64,000 bases of DNA from Pilasporangium apinafurcum (Eukaryota > Oomycota > Peronosporomycetes > Pythiales > Pythiaceae). The stretch spans positions 175,176 to 239,175 of the forward strand of contig BCKE01000023.1 in NCBI GenBank assembly GCA_001600495.1. Reading direction: 5' to 3'. Shown here in pieces: positions 32,801 through 42,026 of this stretch. Position numbers and translations under genes: made by a program. The notes under the pieces are model-generated. The model did no database searches and was not told the origin of the DNA. It saw nothing but the letters and a program-made list of their open reading frames with translations. Every line of letters starts with the position of its first letter. Within the stretch, counting starts at the first letter, position 1.

Positions 32801-35800
32801 TTGAAAAGTGGTTGGAGCGTTCTGTCTTCCAGGCACGGTTTTGGGATCTTTACGAAAAAGAAACTGCCATTACCGATCATACTACTTTTGGTGGACAATC
32901 TCCCTTGGATCTACAAAAGAAGGTGGTCCGATTACTAAAGAATTATGATGCCGCCAAACTCTGCTGGGAGAAACTAATCCTACCAGCCCTGAGCGAGAAA
33001 GAGAAGGAGCTTGGCCTATGTGGATGGTTGTTACAACCATATACGCCCTGTGGTGGTATTGCAGAGTATCAAAATGCTGCATCAGTGATTGCAAAGAAGA
33101 GGCGTAATGGCATTTTTGCAGCAGCACTCAATGAAGCTGAGCAGCTCGTCCAAATTGCATCGCAGAAAAACACTCGTAATGCTATCAAGAAGCAATTGGT
33201 GGTGGCCACCGATATCAAACTAGGCAATCTTCGCTTTGTTTTGACTGATGCAGAACTACCAAGTCGGTATTCACGTGGTGATTTCATAATTCAGAAGGTT
33301 AAGGTTTCTGTGGACTTGTCTGCTAAGGAGATCGATGAGCACGATCCTGTGGATTGGGTAGCGCTCGCTACATCTGGTACTTCAGAGTGGACGGCATTGT
33401 TTGGTGTACACCTCATCGCATCATGCTATAGTGATTTAGCTGCAGATATGGAAAATGTGATTGAACCATGGGAACTTGTTGCTGGTTTGTCGTCGTCGGA
33501 AGGAGAGAACGGATTTTCGACGTTAGTAGAGGCCTCGAAGCGTCTCCAAATCAATGTAACTCCGGGCTTATTGCACATGTATCGTGTGCTCATGGAAGTC
33601 ATGGATGGTAAAGCAGAGGCAACATCTCTACAGAAGCATCACGAAACTCTCCAGACGACGTTGATTCATAAAGGCAGTCGGCGAGGTGCTGAATGTGTGG
33701 TTCAAAACTTTACAGGTTGTAAGGTTGTGCTGCATCTCAATGGTGACGAAGTAGACAAAAATGTTGAAGTGGATGCGAATGGACGTAAAGTGATGAACCG
33801 AAGTGCGCTGATAGATGGCAAAGCTGTTTTGAGTCAATTGCATATTGATGAATTTGGCAAAAGTACCGAGAAAGTGGAGCTACCTTCATGTGGAAGTGTG
33901 AATGTTGCAGTGATAAGTGACTCTCAGCCGCCAACTACGTTGTTTGTGACAGTTTCGTCTCGATTGGAAGACCCCTTCAAGCAGCGAATTGTCCTGAAAT
34001 CAAACTTGTTTTTCTGTAATCACAGTTCGGAAATCTATGAGTTGACATACTTGAGACTTGGTAGTGAGGGTCATGCTGCAATTAACTCTCCAGTGATCCG
34101 GTTGCGTCCTAACGAACGTATTGCTCTGCCAACATCGCTGTTAATGGGAATCACGGAGATTTACGCACGCCCTGAACATTTTGATTTGTGGATTGTCAAG
34201 GCTACACTGAATAATGATGTTTTGACTTCGAAAACTGCAATTGACGAACTCTTCGAGCATCAGAAATCTCGTGAAGCAAAAAACTCGCAACGTCGCGGAG
34301 GTGCAATCGTCTACGGTGACACTGCAGAAACTTCCACAAAAATTGTTAAACAGTTGACACCGAATGTGGTCATACGGCGGTGGCATTTGCGAACCCATTT
34401 CGAATGGGAACTCTCGCTGCTTCCACCATTTGTCGTGCGGAACTCTCTTCCTTATAAGATCGAATACCGTTTTATTGAATACAAGCAACAATCTTCGAAG
34501 AATGTGACTGCTGAATTTGGTAAATTAGAAGCACTGCTTTCAGCTGAAGGAGAACCATCCGCGCCGAATGCAAACACTGATAATACGAAAGTATTGTCTG
34601 GAGTGGTCGAAGCTGGGCAAGAAGCAGAAGTTTCTGGTGTGTCATGCTTGTGTCCAGGATACCTGAGTGTGCGTTTAGTGATGAAAAAGAAAGGATCTAA
34701 CGCTAAAATTACGTCTCCATGGTCGAAGGCCATGTTGATGGCAATTCATGGATCGGTGGAACAATTTACAACCTCGCGTGAAACTGTACAACTTGGAAAA
34801 GGTTTACAGTTTAGTGTCGATCGCTTGACACTACCTAATTTCCCCCGTTTGGTGCGCTTTGTCAGTCCATACTGGATCATCAACAATACCTCTTTTGACT
34901 TCTCATGTGCCTCACCAGAGTCGGGAACTAAAGCTAGTTCTATTAAGCCTATGGAAATCCCTGGCCAGTTTAACTACCCGATCATCACTGCATTACCGAA
35001 GGATCGACTGAGTTTGAAACCCATCGCAGCAATGAATATGCGACCAGACGCTTGGGATTATTTGGGAAACATTCCTGACACGGCCTATACGTTATCGTCT
35101 GTCACTGAGGACGCCTTGAAGCGCGCAACATGGTCAGAACCCATGAATACTACCGCTATTAACACTATTGGAGAGTGCGCTTGCGGTCCAAGTGTCTTTG
35201 CCGTGAAGGTGGAGGGTTTGTATGGGTTGTTTGAACAGAGTGTGGCATTGACGTTGAGCCCTCGCTATTTTATACAAAATCGTCTAAATGAGAAACTGTT
35301 TCTCCAGACATTCTCATGCAGTGAAGACGATCTTGAAAAAGTTGATGATCTCTTTCATAAGCGCAGTGAGGAGCAGGTACGTGCTTTGCAAGTCGGTCTG
35401 GAGAATGGCGAGACTATGCCAGCATTCCATTTTGCGCCGCTCAAGAAGGGTGACACTGTCTCGTCAGCTCAAAAGTTTATTTCTGTGTCCTTTTCTGAAT
35501 CATGGGGAGGCGATAATACGAAATGCTGGTCATTTGCAATTCCAGTGAATGCAGCTAGTGATTTGTACATACAAATGTATTCGCCCACGAAAAAACGACA
35601 CTTGATCTGCCAAGCTAGTGTTCAAGTCGTGGAGATGTATGTGTACGTAATTCTAAGTGATGTATCGAGCAGTCCGCCATATCGTATTGAAAATTACACA
35701 CCGTTCACGATTGAGTGTGCTCAACTGGGTGAATCGTCAATTTTCGGAAGCGGCGGTAAGGAAACTAGCACGACCATAAAACCTGGTGAATGGAACTCTT

Positions 35801-38562
35801 TCGCATGGTACAACCCGTTGTCGAAAGAGCATGAGATCGAGATCACTCTAAGCCATCGCGATGCACCGCAGCGAAGATTGAAGAAATATGATATTGATCA
35901 CGTTGGGTATCAAGAGCCAATAAATATGAAATTATCAGTTGATGGAGGACATCAAAAGAACATTGAGGTGGCTGTGCAAGTCATAGTGGATGAAAGTACG
36001 AGAGTTCTCAAGGTTATTGAGAATGAGTTGGTATTGAAACGTTTCGAAGACCAAGACGCGCAATTCGAGCATGAATTTCAACAGCGAAAGATGCTATTCG
36101 CATCATCTTTTGACATTCGTGTGGCTGGGCTTGGCTTATCGCTATTTGATAGCTACCCACAGGAAGTATTTGCTGCTTCAGTGGACTTAGTTCAATTGCA
36201 AAAACCTCCGTCTTCTCTAGAATGGACGTTTTCGATCTTCCATTGCCAGCTTGACAATATGTTGACCACTGCGAAGTTTCCAGTTATATTGAATCCAGTT
36301 GACTCTGGGTATAGTGATAAATCTACGGGTAAAAAGCCAGAACCGTTAATCAAGTTGGTGACGGATGCTGATATTACTGCAAAGATCGGTATTTACAAAC
36401 TATTCGAGCTCCAATTGCATGAACTGTCAATTAAGGTCGACGTTGATTATATCGTGAGCTTGGTCAAGCTGGTGGACCCCTATCTCATCTCTGATACAAC
36501 TGTGGCGAACCGGTCTATAAGAACCCTTGATACAGCATTAAAGCGCCGTGTCCCACCGGTTCCAGTGATGGAACTGACTCCAGATGGTAATATCCGACGC
36601 GATTTAGTTTATTTCGATTTGCTGCGCATTCATTCTACTGGCGTTGATCTCGAGTACTCGATTACGCGCAAAGATATTGCCGGTGATGGAAGTGGTCGCT
36701 CAGTGATCTTCGGATTCCTCAGTCAGATTATTGGGCTCATCGGCTCCAACTTGAGTGGCTCTCCAACGTTTAACTTCAGTGAAATTGTGATCACACGATG
36801 TTTTTCTACAAAGCAGCGGTTGCAAAGCCAATTGATTCAGAATTTCATTCGACAGGCTGTTTTACAAGCGTACCGTTTGATCGGCAGTGCAGATATCATT
36901 GGCAATCCCATTGGCTTGGTGGAAGATCTTGGCTCAGGTGTGCTTGAATTCTTGAAGATCACGAAAGGTGAAGTATTGGGTGATTCCCAAACGCGTGGTG
37001 AAGGTGTGAAAGTGCTTGGTAAAACGATTATCAAATCAGGCACGACGTCCATTGCCAAAATTACGGGTACATTGGACAAATTTGTGGGTGAATTTGCTGA
37101 TACAGACGATCAAGGCAATAGCGCTGGCGATGTTAGTGGTGCTCAAGAAAGTGAATCGAGCGGAATTGCCGGTGGAGGAATCAAGTTTGCCAAGGATCTG
37201 GGCAAGGGACTCACGGGCATCTTCACAAAACCAATTGAAGGAGCGAAGAAAGGAGGCGTTGTAGGTCTGGTCCAAGGTACTGTTTCAGGTATTGCTGGTC
37301 CTGGAGTTGTGCTACTAAAGGGTCTTACGTCGACGTCCAACTCTCTTGTTCTCGGCGTACAGTCGACTGTGCTGGATCGTTCTCCGTTTGGTGGCCGTCG
37401 TCGGTTGCCGAAGACAGTAGAAAACAATAAGGTCATCTCTGAGTTTGATGCAACTCATTACAAACCTACGCGTATGACTGTAGAAGTGCTCAGCGCAAGT
37501 GGGTTGCTGTCGGACAGTTCGTGCGACCCGTTGTGTGTCGTACGCGTGGACGAAAAGGTCATTTTGCGTACTCGCGTATTGTACAACACCCTGAACCCTG
37601 TGTGGCAGGAAAAGACTGAACTGGCCATTAATGGCAACGAGGATGAAGTGCAGTTTGTTGTGAAGGATTCGTATGGTGGCGCCGTTGACAAGACCATCGG
37701 AAAATGCATCTTATCGATGCAAGAGCTCCAAGATGATTTCAAACCGCCTGAATATTCCTCGAATCTGGCGGAATGGGTGGACACGGGCATTAGACCTGAT
37801 GATACGAAGAAAAATGTTAGTCATCAGGTCAAAGAGAGAGAGTATCCGCTCGTTCTTCCTAGTTCGAAGCGTGGGAAATCCTTCTTTGGTGCTGCTAGCG
37901 GATCAGACAGCCAACATTTGGATGCCGATGAGAACTACCAGGTGCTAGTCACGATTATTGGTCTTCACGACATGAAGATCAAGAACTCGTCAGGAGGCGG
38001 AATGCTCGGGTTGGGGAATTTGGTCGGTTCCAGCAGTACTCCGAACATCTCACCCTATATCTCGATTCACGTGGGCAAAGGCGCGAATCGCACCAACACG
38101 GCGAAAATAACATTTACGACCGTCAATGGTAATCAAGTCGCCAACGCGGAGTGGAAAGAGACGTTCACATACACGTTGACCCAAAAAGATTTGACGAGCA
38201 TGAAGGAGAACAAAATGAAGCCGTGCGTGACGTTTTCATTGAAGGACAAAAACATGATTCGTGATGATTACTTGGGTCATGCCATAAAGGACTTGGATTT
38301 ATCGACAGCTGATGACCCTACCTCGGAAGAGGATGTGAGACTCACGGTGAATAAAGACGGAAGTGGTGAGTTTGTGGGATGTTTAAAGGTGAAAGTAGAG
38401 GTTGTTTCGGCCACAGCTACTACAGCCACACCGCGTAGCTCCCGTGAATCAAAATCAAGTGACGGTGGGTCAGAAGAAGCATCAACCCCAAACACACCTG
38501 GACCAAACTTCCTCGGTGGAGTCAAGGCTGGCAAGATTCGCGTGGCATGCGAATTTAAGTAA
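29803..38562 (+). CDS. Giant VPS13-like bridge lipid-transfer protein with N-terminal TM, EF-hands and two C2 domains
   Basis: One uninterrupted exon of 2,919 residues. VPS13 proteins channel lipids between organelle membranes at contact sites. The N-terminus is a long hydrophobic segment (LGVIGTILVVLFTILVPLSL) followed by chorein-like beta groove sequence. Two canonical EF-hand loops lie near residues 890-901 (DTDKNGHIELSE) and 932-943 (DRDGNGFLEFDE). The region about 1500-2150 has VPS13 adaptor-binding-like repeats (NSLPYKIEY, SPYWIINNTSFDF, YRIENYTPFTIEC). The region to ~2500 matches the VPS13 C-terminal/ATG2_C type (TFNFSEIVITRCFSTK, Gly-rich helices). Two C2 domains follow (about 2558-2660, MTVEVLSASGLLSDSSCDPL; about 2711-2870). 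EF-hands and C2 domains suggest calcium control. The start is ATG in ACCACCATG; the frame extends upstream without an ATG. An intronless gene of this size is notable beside intron-rich neighbours. Confidence 0.88.
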   Translation: MLGVIGTILVVLFTILVPLSLCVVPSLARLTIFPLLTSIIYRFTSGYVQSCLSVEFGFGEFEVKARGNHLRKMLRGVSLSLFYVKLQEEFLKTLNFAKQGVAPVALTGVSIREVTLYLASSWKVVLKINDVNVNGVIVDPNVVERPAFELSDAITMKLNEAGGYINQLITQKLKNEEEAANSNVDQSAAPKKFGFKDRVVQLMLAQVDVQLTHVKISITGEPPLSAVPEAVESEDAKLPTRVRLGFTSAELLTFVKHDDPDEALDLVLSSNDIRVEHDVSIKDLTVFAAKVTSTTDQEDNEQKKSSLKSSLQKPKDPVGPNEVALLSVTALHLKVDVPPMPRALGIVENIAPIPLDKRVAHVEVSSANVNRISVADEYLTSVFRDLYVPFSDHQVLVKSLRLRDAEDSAQKKLSGEDLEFYLANFDKVDNNKKLSADEKKTRNDKLHDLEASLSLNEIVKLRSRALKLPKYFGKTEDDAELTVDECNAIIQENAAKVSNIMFKTMEILLQLENLSVSFVEANRQIAEIALLEFGVQLISHSVPAGDEKLIQDIDLKLGQLMFMVHSKSLSSLGSISSPVSKLIYADFRQAAISSDAVVTRPKILTARVSRYLSGKQVVDAGLNHLQLILAAEALEYFLMSVDRLNSNLSKVMSAARPPIVVESDLDTVAITIKPEEKEDEEKEEEKEEDTDKSTKVTSMAPFSVLGGKILQFDITLDDCHIKLTPSRSFATVLYTDVDVSQGNDNIVSCRVDVPISLRLRVDSSLVKEMIELNVTNLAIDARYIEGTNDSEAILVPASFMCRFTLEQDAKNPLLCHQNMSLHMPDFVLVFSDLSLALMVSCVQSLSSIQTTTEEQALIKLESQLKAEEMRRQAELDLIMGRLRRLFDEIDTDKNGHIELSELLMLLRRVNVGDTLLESELEYFVRVLFQEIDRDGNGFLEFDELRAFLHNDLFSSDPTSPTEYDGSSHLTGSLNLRGAEYRSVEVLEKLTDTKVSSMEGFEKWLERSVFQARFWDLYEKETAITDHTTFGGQSPLDLQKKVVRLLKNYDAAKLCWEKLILPALSEKEKELGLCGWLLQPYTPCGGIAEYQNAASVIAKKRRNGIFAAALNEAEQLVQIASQKNTRNAIKKQLVVATDIKLGNLRFVLTDAELPSRYSRGDFIIQKVKVSVDLSAKEIDEHDPVDWVALATSGTSEWTALFGVHLIASCYSDLAADMENVIEPWELVAGLSSSEGENGFSTLVEASKRLQINVTPGLLHMYRVLMEVMDGKAEATSLQKHHETLQTTLIHKGSRRGAECVVQNFTGCKVVLHLNGDEVDKNVEVDANGRKVMNRSALIDGKAVLSQLHIDEFGKSTEKVELPSCGSVNVAVISDSQPPTTLFVTVSSRLEDPFKQRIVLKSNLFFCNHSSEIYELTYLRLGSEGHAAINSPVIRLRPNERIALPTSLLMGITEIYARPEHFDLWIVKATLNNDVLTSKTAIDELFEHQKSREAKNSQRRGGAIVYGDTAETSTKIVKQLTPNVVIRRWHLRTHFEWELSLLPPFVVRNSLPYKIEYRFIEYKQQSSKNVTAEFGKLEALLSAEGEPSAPNANTDNTKVLSGVVEAGQEAEVSGVSCLCPGYLSVRLVMKKKGSNAKITSPWSKAMLMAIHGSVEQFTTSRETVQLGKGLQFSVDRLTLPNFPRLVRFVSPYWIINNTSFDFSCASPESGTKASSIKPMEIPGQFNYPIITALPKDRLSLKPIAAMNMRPDAWDYLGNIPDTAYTLSSVTEDALKRATWSEPMNTTAINTIGECACGPSVFAVKVEGLYGLFEQSVALTLSPRYFIQNRLNEKLFLQTFSCSEDDLEKVDDLFHKRSEEQVRALQVGLENGETMPAFHFAPLKKGDTVSSAQKFISVSFSESWGGDNTKCWSFAIPVNAASDLYIQMYSPTKKRHLICQASVQVVEMYVYVILSDVSSSPPYRIENYTPFTIECAQLGESSIFGSGGKETSTTIKPGEWNSFAWYNPLSKEHEIEITLSHRDAPQRRLKKYDIDHVGYQEPINMKLSVDGGHQKNIEVAVQVIVDESTRVLKVIENELVLKRFEDQDAQFEHEFQQRKMLFASSFDIRVAGLGLSLFDSYPQEVFAASVDLVQLQKPPSSLEWTFSIFHCQLDNMLTTAKFPVILNPVDSGYSDKSTGKKPEPLIKLVTDADITAKIGIYKLFELQLHELSIKVDVDYIVSLVKLVDPYLISDTTVANRSIRTLDTALKRRVPPVPVMELTPDGNIRRDLVYFDLLRIHSTGVDLEYSITRKDIAGDGSGRSVIFGFLSQIIGLIGSNLSGSPTFNFSEIVITRCFSTKQRLQSQLIQNFIRQAVLQAYRLIGSADIIGNPIGLVEDLGSGVLEFLKITKGEVLGDSQTRGEGVKVLGKTIIKSGTTSIAKITGTLDKFVGEFADTDDQGNSAGDVSGAQESESSGIAGGGIKFAKDLGKGLTGIFTKPIEGAKKGGVVGLVQGTVSGIAGPGVVLLKGLTSTSNSLVLGVQSTVLDRSPFGGRRRLPKTVENNKVISEFDATHYKPTRMTVEVLSASGLLSDSSCDPLCVVRVDEKVILRTRVLYNTLNPVWQEKTELAINGNEDEVQFVVKDSYGGAVDKTIGKCILSMQELQDDFKPPEYSSNLAEWVDTGIRPDDTKKNVSHQVKEREYPLVLPSSKRGKSFFGAASGSDSQHLDADENYQVLVTIIGLHDMKIKNSSGGGMLGLGNLVGSSSTPNISPYISIHVGKGANRTNTAKITFTTVNGNQVANAEWKETFTYTLTQKDLTSMKENKMKPCVTFSLKDKNMIRDDYLGHAIKDLDLSTADDPTSEEDVRLTVNKDGSGEFVGCLKVKVEVVSATATTATPRSSRESKSSDGGSEEASTPNTPGPNFLGGVKAGKIRVACEFK

Positions 38563-39531
38563 GCAAGGAGGCGTTAAATGGTGATTGGTATGATTTACCA
38601 GTGCTCTCATGCGCTGATATTGCAGATGCATTTTATTTGTGTGCGTGTGGATTTTTTTCATGTAGTTTGGTGCATACTTTTAATATCTCCGTCGTAGCCA
38701 ATGCAGATTTTTGGATACAATGCGTTTGGACATGGTTGTCGTGTAATGCACTCACTGCGCACATTCCTTGTAATGGTTCCGCATCGAAGTTAAATGTGTT
38801 TCCAACTCATCCATTGAATCTGCAAAGATGACAGGTTCTGTGAGTCACACCGTTGTTAGCAACGGGTGAAGCTGTGGGCACACAAAGACGAAACGCTCTC
38901 ATAGTCATTTTCATGATCCAAGTGTAGCCATTTTACCACTTCAGTACTGTGATGCATTTGTCTAAAGACTATTTATAAAGTTGCTTAAATATACCTAACC
39001 CTTTATCATATACTGTGTTTATGACCAGTTGATAAACCCTCCATTGCATGGAGAGGGTTAGGTTTATATGTCCCATTGGGTACTTTTCTCCTATTCGACA
39101 CAGGCGAAAGCTGGCAATTTGAACGGCGGATATGCGTTGCGGTCTCTTCATTCATTTTTGTCAACAGCGCATTCTCTCATGCACAGGATGGACGGAGACC
39201 CGCCACATATTGTCGTTGAGCTTCGTAGAAACTCACCAGTTTCTCAGAATGATGGAAGTTGGAGGTACAATCGTATGAGTTTTTTTCCTGTCAGATGGGT
39301 TGAGCTGGACCCATTTTTATATTTTCAACCAATCAAAACTTATGAAATTCATGATTTTCTGAAGCTACTCACTTCACAGTCAGTCACTTTATCCACCACG
39401 ATCTACAAAACAAAGCAGAAGCAACTTCTTCTTCGCGCCCTCCTTCTCTTTCTTTGTTCACGCATTCTTACCTTCCTGTCGTCGTTGCTGCTAGACTCGC
39501 TTCTGCCTTGCGCGTATTTTTGTGGTAAAGG
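38563..39531. other. Intergenic region VPS13-like / receptor-like kinase
   Basis: Just under 1 kb without a supported gene. It holds the 3' region of the VPS13-like gene and the promoter of the kinase. Its only structured part is the foldback at 38991-39068. Confidence 0.45.
38991..39068. repeat. Nested foldback with telomere-like CCCTAA/TTAGGG arms
   Basis: CCTAACCCT at 38994-39002 pairs with AGGGTTAGG at 39054-39062. Inside, TTTATCA pairs with TGATAAA, and CTCCAT-TGC-ATGGAG forms a tight hairpin. It could be a small foldback transposon (MITE-like) or a transcript terminator hairpin. No target duplication is obvious. Confidence 0.6.
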
Positions 39532-41709
39532 ATGTTTCCTCAGTCACATCAACGATGGCAGTGGACGATCGTGCTTTGCAGAATGGCGGTGCTCACGTTT
39601 GTGGCGTCATCAGCGTCTACAGTTGACGCTTCCGCGGCAAGTGACATTCTTGAACGCTGCCAGGCGTTCTATAACACTAACGACGGTGTGACGAGCACCT
39701 CCATTCTCGATATCGACGAAAGCGTCGTACCCAATGATGTTTTATCAGTCATCGCGTCCAATGGATTGACATGGCAGGCGTTGGGAGATACGGGGAAAGT
39801 AGGACTCTTGTGGGCGTATGGATATGTGTTTACTGGCACTAGTGATACCAGTGCAGGTGCTGGAAGCAGTATTTTGAGCGTGTACACGGACTGTTCAGAC
39901 CAGAGCATCGCGATGAGGGATATTGCGGTTTCCGCTGACGAGTTCACTAGTGCAAACTGTACAAAGAACAACTGCGGCACGTTTTACCAAGCAACAAATA
40001 GCAATTGTACCTCCAGTATTCAAGACATGATGAAATGTGCTGTCGCTGATTCTTCCACCACGTTGACCACCTCCAGTGGGTCCATGTGGTCGTCCGCGAG
40101 TTTGACCAGTGAGATTCCGTACCCACAGGCTTTCCAGCACAAGAGTCCCATATATATGAATGGCTCTCCTCCGTCATCATCACCATCAACAACAACAGTA
40201 ACGACTTCTTCAACATTGACAATTGTTGCCATTCACATGAAAGGCGGATCCACCACCACAGCGTGTGATAAAACCGGAGATACAGTCATCCCGTGTCTGA
40301 GGCTCGCGGACGTGGACAACTCGACGCGTCCATTCTGTCGTCCGCCAGTCAATTCAACCGAAGTGCAGGCCTTTCTCTCGGCTCTTCTTGAAGTAGCTGA
40401 CGTTGAAAGTGGAAGTGAAGACAAGTCAAACAGTTCGGATTTGGTGATTGGTCTAGTGGTTGGTGCATTGATTCTGTGTCTCATAGGCGCTGGGTTGTAC
40501 TGGTACTGCCGTCGACAGCAAGATACGCCAACATCTTCCGGTACTGCGACGCTCGGTGGGCTCCCTACCACGTTTTCCTTCCGTAAATCAGCTGTCAATG
40601 GTACAACCTCAAATAATCGTCATCAGTCGTGGCGATCACGGTTCACATTCTTCGACTCAAACCGCACAAACGATGAAGAAAACTCCTCCAGTATCATCAT
40701 TGCTTCTTCCACAGAAGAGAGCGATCCAACATCGCAGTATCCGCCGATGACATCGACTAGATCCTCTCCGTCGATAAATGCACTAGACGAATATTGTAAC
40801 GAATCCAAAGTGTTAGCAGATTTCGTAGCCGATCCGCTGATCTTCACTAGACGTATCGAGTATGATGAGATCACGTTCTTGCGTATCCTCTCAAAAGGAG
40901 CATTTGGCGAAGTCTGGCTTGGTCAATTAGAAACGCGGCATGTCGCCATGAAGCGGCTACTGCCTGAGAAATGTCGACTTACACATTGCATCGAACAATT
41001 TGCTGGTGAAATCCAGTTGATGTGCATCCTTCAGCACCCCAACATCGTGTCATTTGTTGGTGTGAGCTGGAACCGGTTAGAAAATCTCTGTGCCGTCGTG
41101 GAGTATATGGAAGCCGGTGATCTTGAAGAAGTGCTCAAGAAGAACAAGACAAAGTTTACGTGGAAGGACGAGAAGATCTCGATTGCTATGGATGTCACGG
41201 AAGGACTCGTATATTTGCACTGCCTACGTCCGACAGTCATCCACCGGGATCTCAAATCTAAGAATGTGCTGCTGAATCGAAAAAATCAAGCGAAACTGAG
41301 CGATTTTGGAGTGAGTCGGAAAACCGCGGTGAACGAAACACTGACTTCTGGCGTAGGCACGTTGCTATGGACCGCCCCGGAGATCATCGAAGGCAAAAAA
41401 TACTCGGAGAAAGCAGACATTTACTCACTGGGTGTCGTGCTTTCGGAACTGGATACATGCGAAGGACCATTCGCGCATATTAAGAACGAGGACAGCGAGC
41501 GGCTACCAGCGATGCAAATCGCACATCTCGCCCGTTCGGGAAAGATTCGCGTGCATTTCCGAGACGACTGCCCACCACAACTTAAGGAACTCGCATTGGC
41601 ATGCACGCAGTTGGATCCAGATTTACGCCCTACTTCAATGCAGGTCGCGTACACACTGAAGAGTATTCTTGCACCGGCATTGCGGCAATCGTCCTTGGCT
41701 TCAGTATGA
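39532..41709 (+). CDS. TKL-type receptor-like protein kinase
   Basis: Single-exon, 725 residues. A probable signal peptide (MAVLTFVASSASTVDASA region) leads to a ~280-residue Ser/Thr- and Cys-containing ectodomain with several Asn-glycosylation sequons. A transmembrane helix lies at about 303-325 (LVIGLVVGALILCLIGAGLYW), then a Ser-rich linker, then the kinase at about 443-715. Kinase motifs are complete: LSKGAFGEVWLG, VAMKRL (Lys), VIHRDLKSKNVLL, SDFGVS and TAPEII. The HRDLKSKN loop and overall form place it in the tyrosine-kinase-like group, expanded in oomycetes as receptor kinases. Ligand unknown. Confidence 0.9.
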   Translation: MFPQSHQRWQWTIVLCRMAVLTFVASSASTVDASAASDILERCQAFYNTNDGVTSTSILDIDESVVPNDVLSVIASNGLTWQALGDTGKVGLLWAYGYVFTGTSDTSAGAGSSILSVYTDCSDQSIAMRDIAVSADEFTSANCTKNNCGTFYQATNSNCTSSIQDMMKCAVADSSTTLTTSSGSMWSSASLTSEIPYPQAFQHKSPIYMNGSPPSSSPSTTTVTTSSTLTIVAIHMKGGSTTTACDKTGDTVIPCLRLADVDNSTRPFCRPPVNSTEVQAFLSALLEVADVESGSEDKSNSSDLVIGLVVGALILCLIGAGLYWYCRRQQDTPTSSGTATLGGLPTTFSFRKSAVNGTTSNNRHQSWRSRFTFFDSNRTNDEENSSSIIIASSTEESDPTSQYPPMTSTRSSPSINALDEYCNESKVLADFVADPLIFTRRIEYDEITFLRILSKGAFGEVWLGQLETRHVAMKRLLPEKCRLTHCIEQFAGEIQLMCILQHPNIVSFVGVSWNRLENLCAVVEYMEAGDLEEVLKKNKTKFTWKDEKISIAMDVTEGLVYLHCLRPTVIHRDLKSKNVLLNRKNQAKLSDFGVSRKTAVNETLTSGVGTLLWTAPEIIEGKKYSEKADIYSLGVVLSELDTCEGPFAHIKNEDSERLPAMQIAHLARSGKIRVHFRDDCPPQLKELALACTQLDPDLRPTSMQVAYTLKSILAPALRQSSLASV

Positions 41710-42026
41710 TGGCGGATCACCAACGCGTAAAAGGAGTATTTAAATGGATGAAGATGCTAAGAAGATAGCTACGATACAACGGTAATTGGAATAGAAATGG
41801 CAAATTAACTTTCGCATTAGCTTTGTCTTAGCATCACAGCGATAAGGATATGGTCCTGTTGTCAGAGGTCATTATTTACGAGACACTCTCCCCATGTCTG
41901 GAGGTTGGTGAATGCATTATTATTATTATTCAATCCCAAGAAACTTCAATGCAAAAAATGAAGAGAGACACACAGTCAATCCATCCGACTACGTCACATG
42001 ACGACAAATACAGCTACGGCTTGTTA
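41710..42026. other. Intergenic region between convergent genes
   Basis: About 317 bases containing the facing 3' untranslated regions of the receptor-like kinase and galactokinase. A short ATT-repeat run lies near 41917-41929. Nothing else seen. Confidence 0.5.

Noticed and set aside
39068-39691. Open frame of 207 codons overlapping the start of the receptor-like kinase
   Set aside because: No recognisable domain; it runs out of frame into the kinase gene, which has a signal peptide, TM and full kinase motifs in its own frame.
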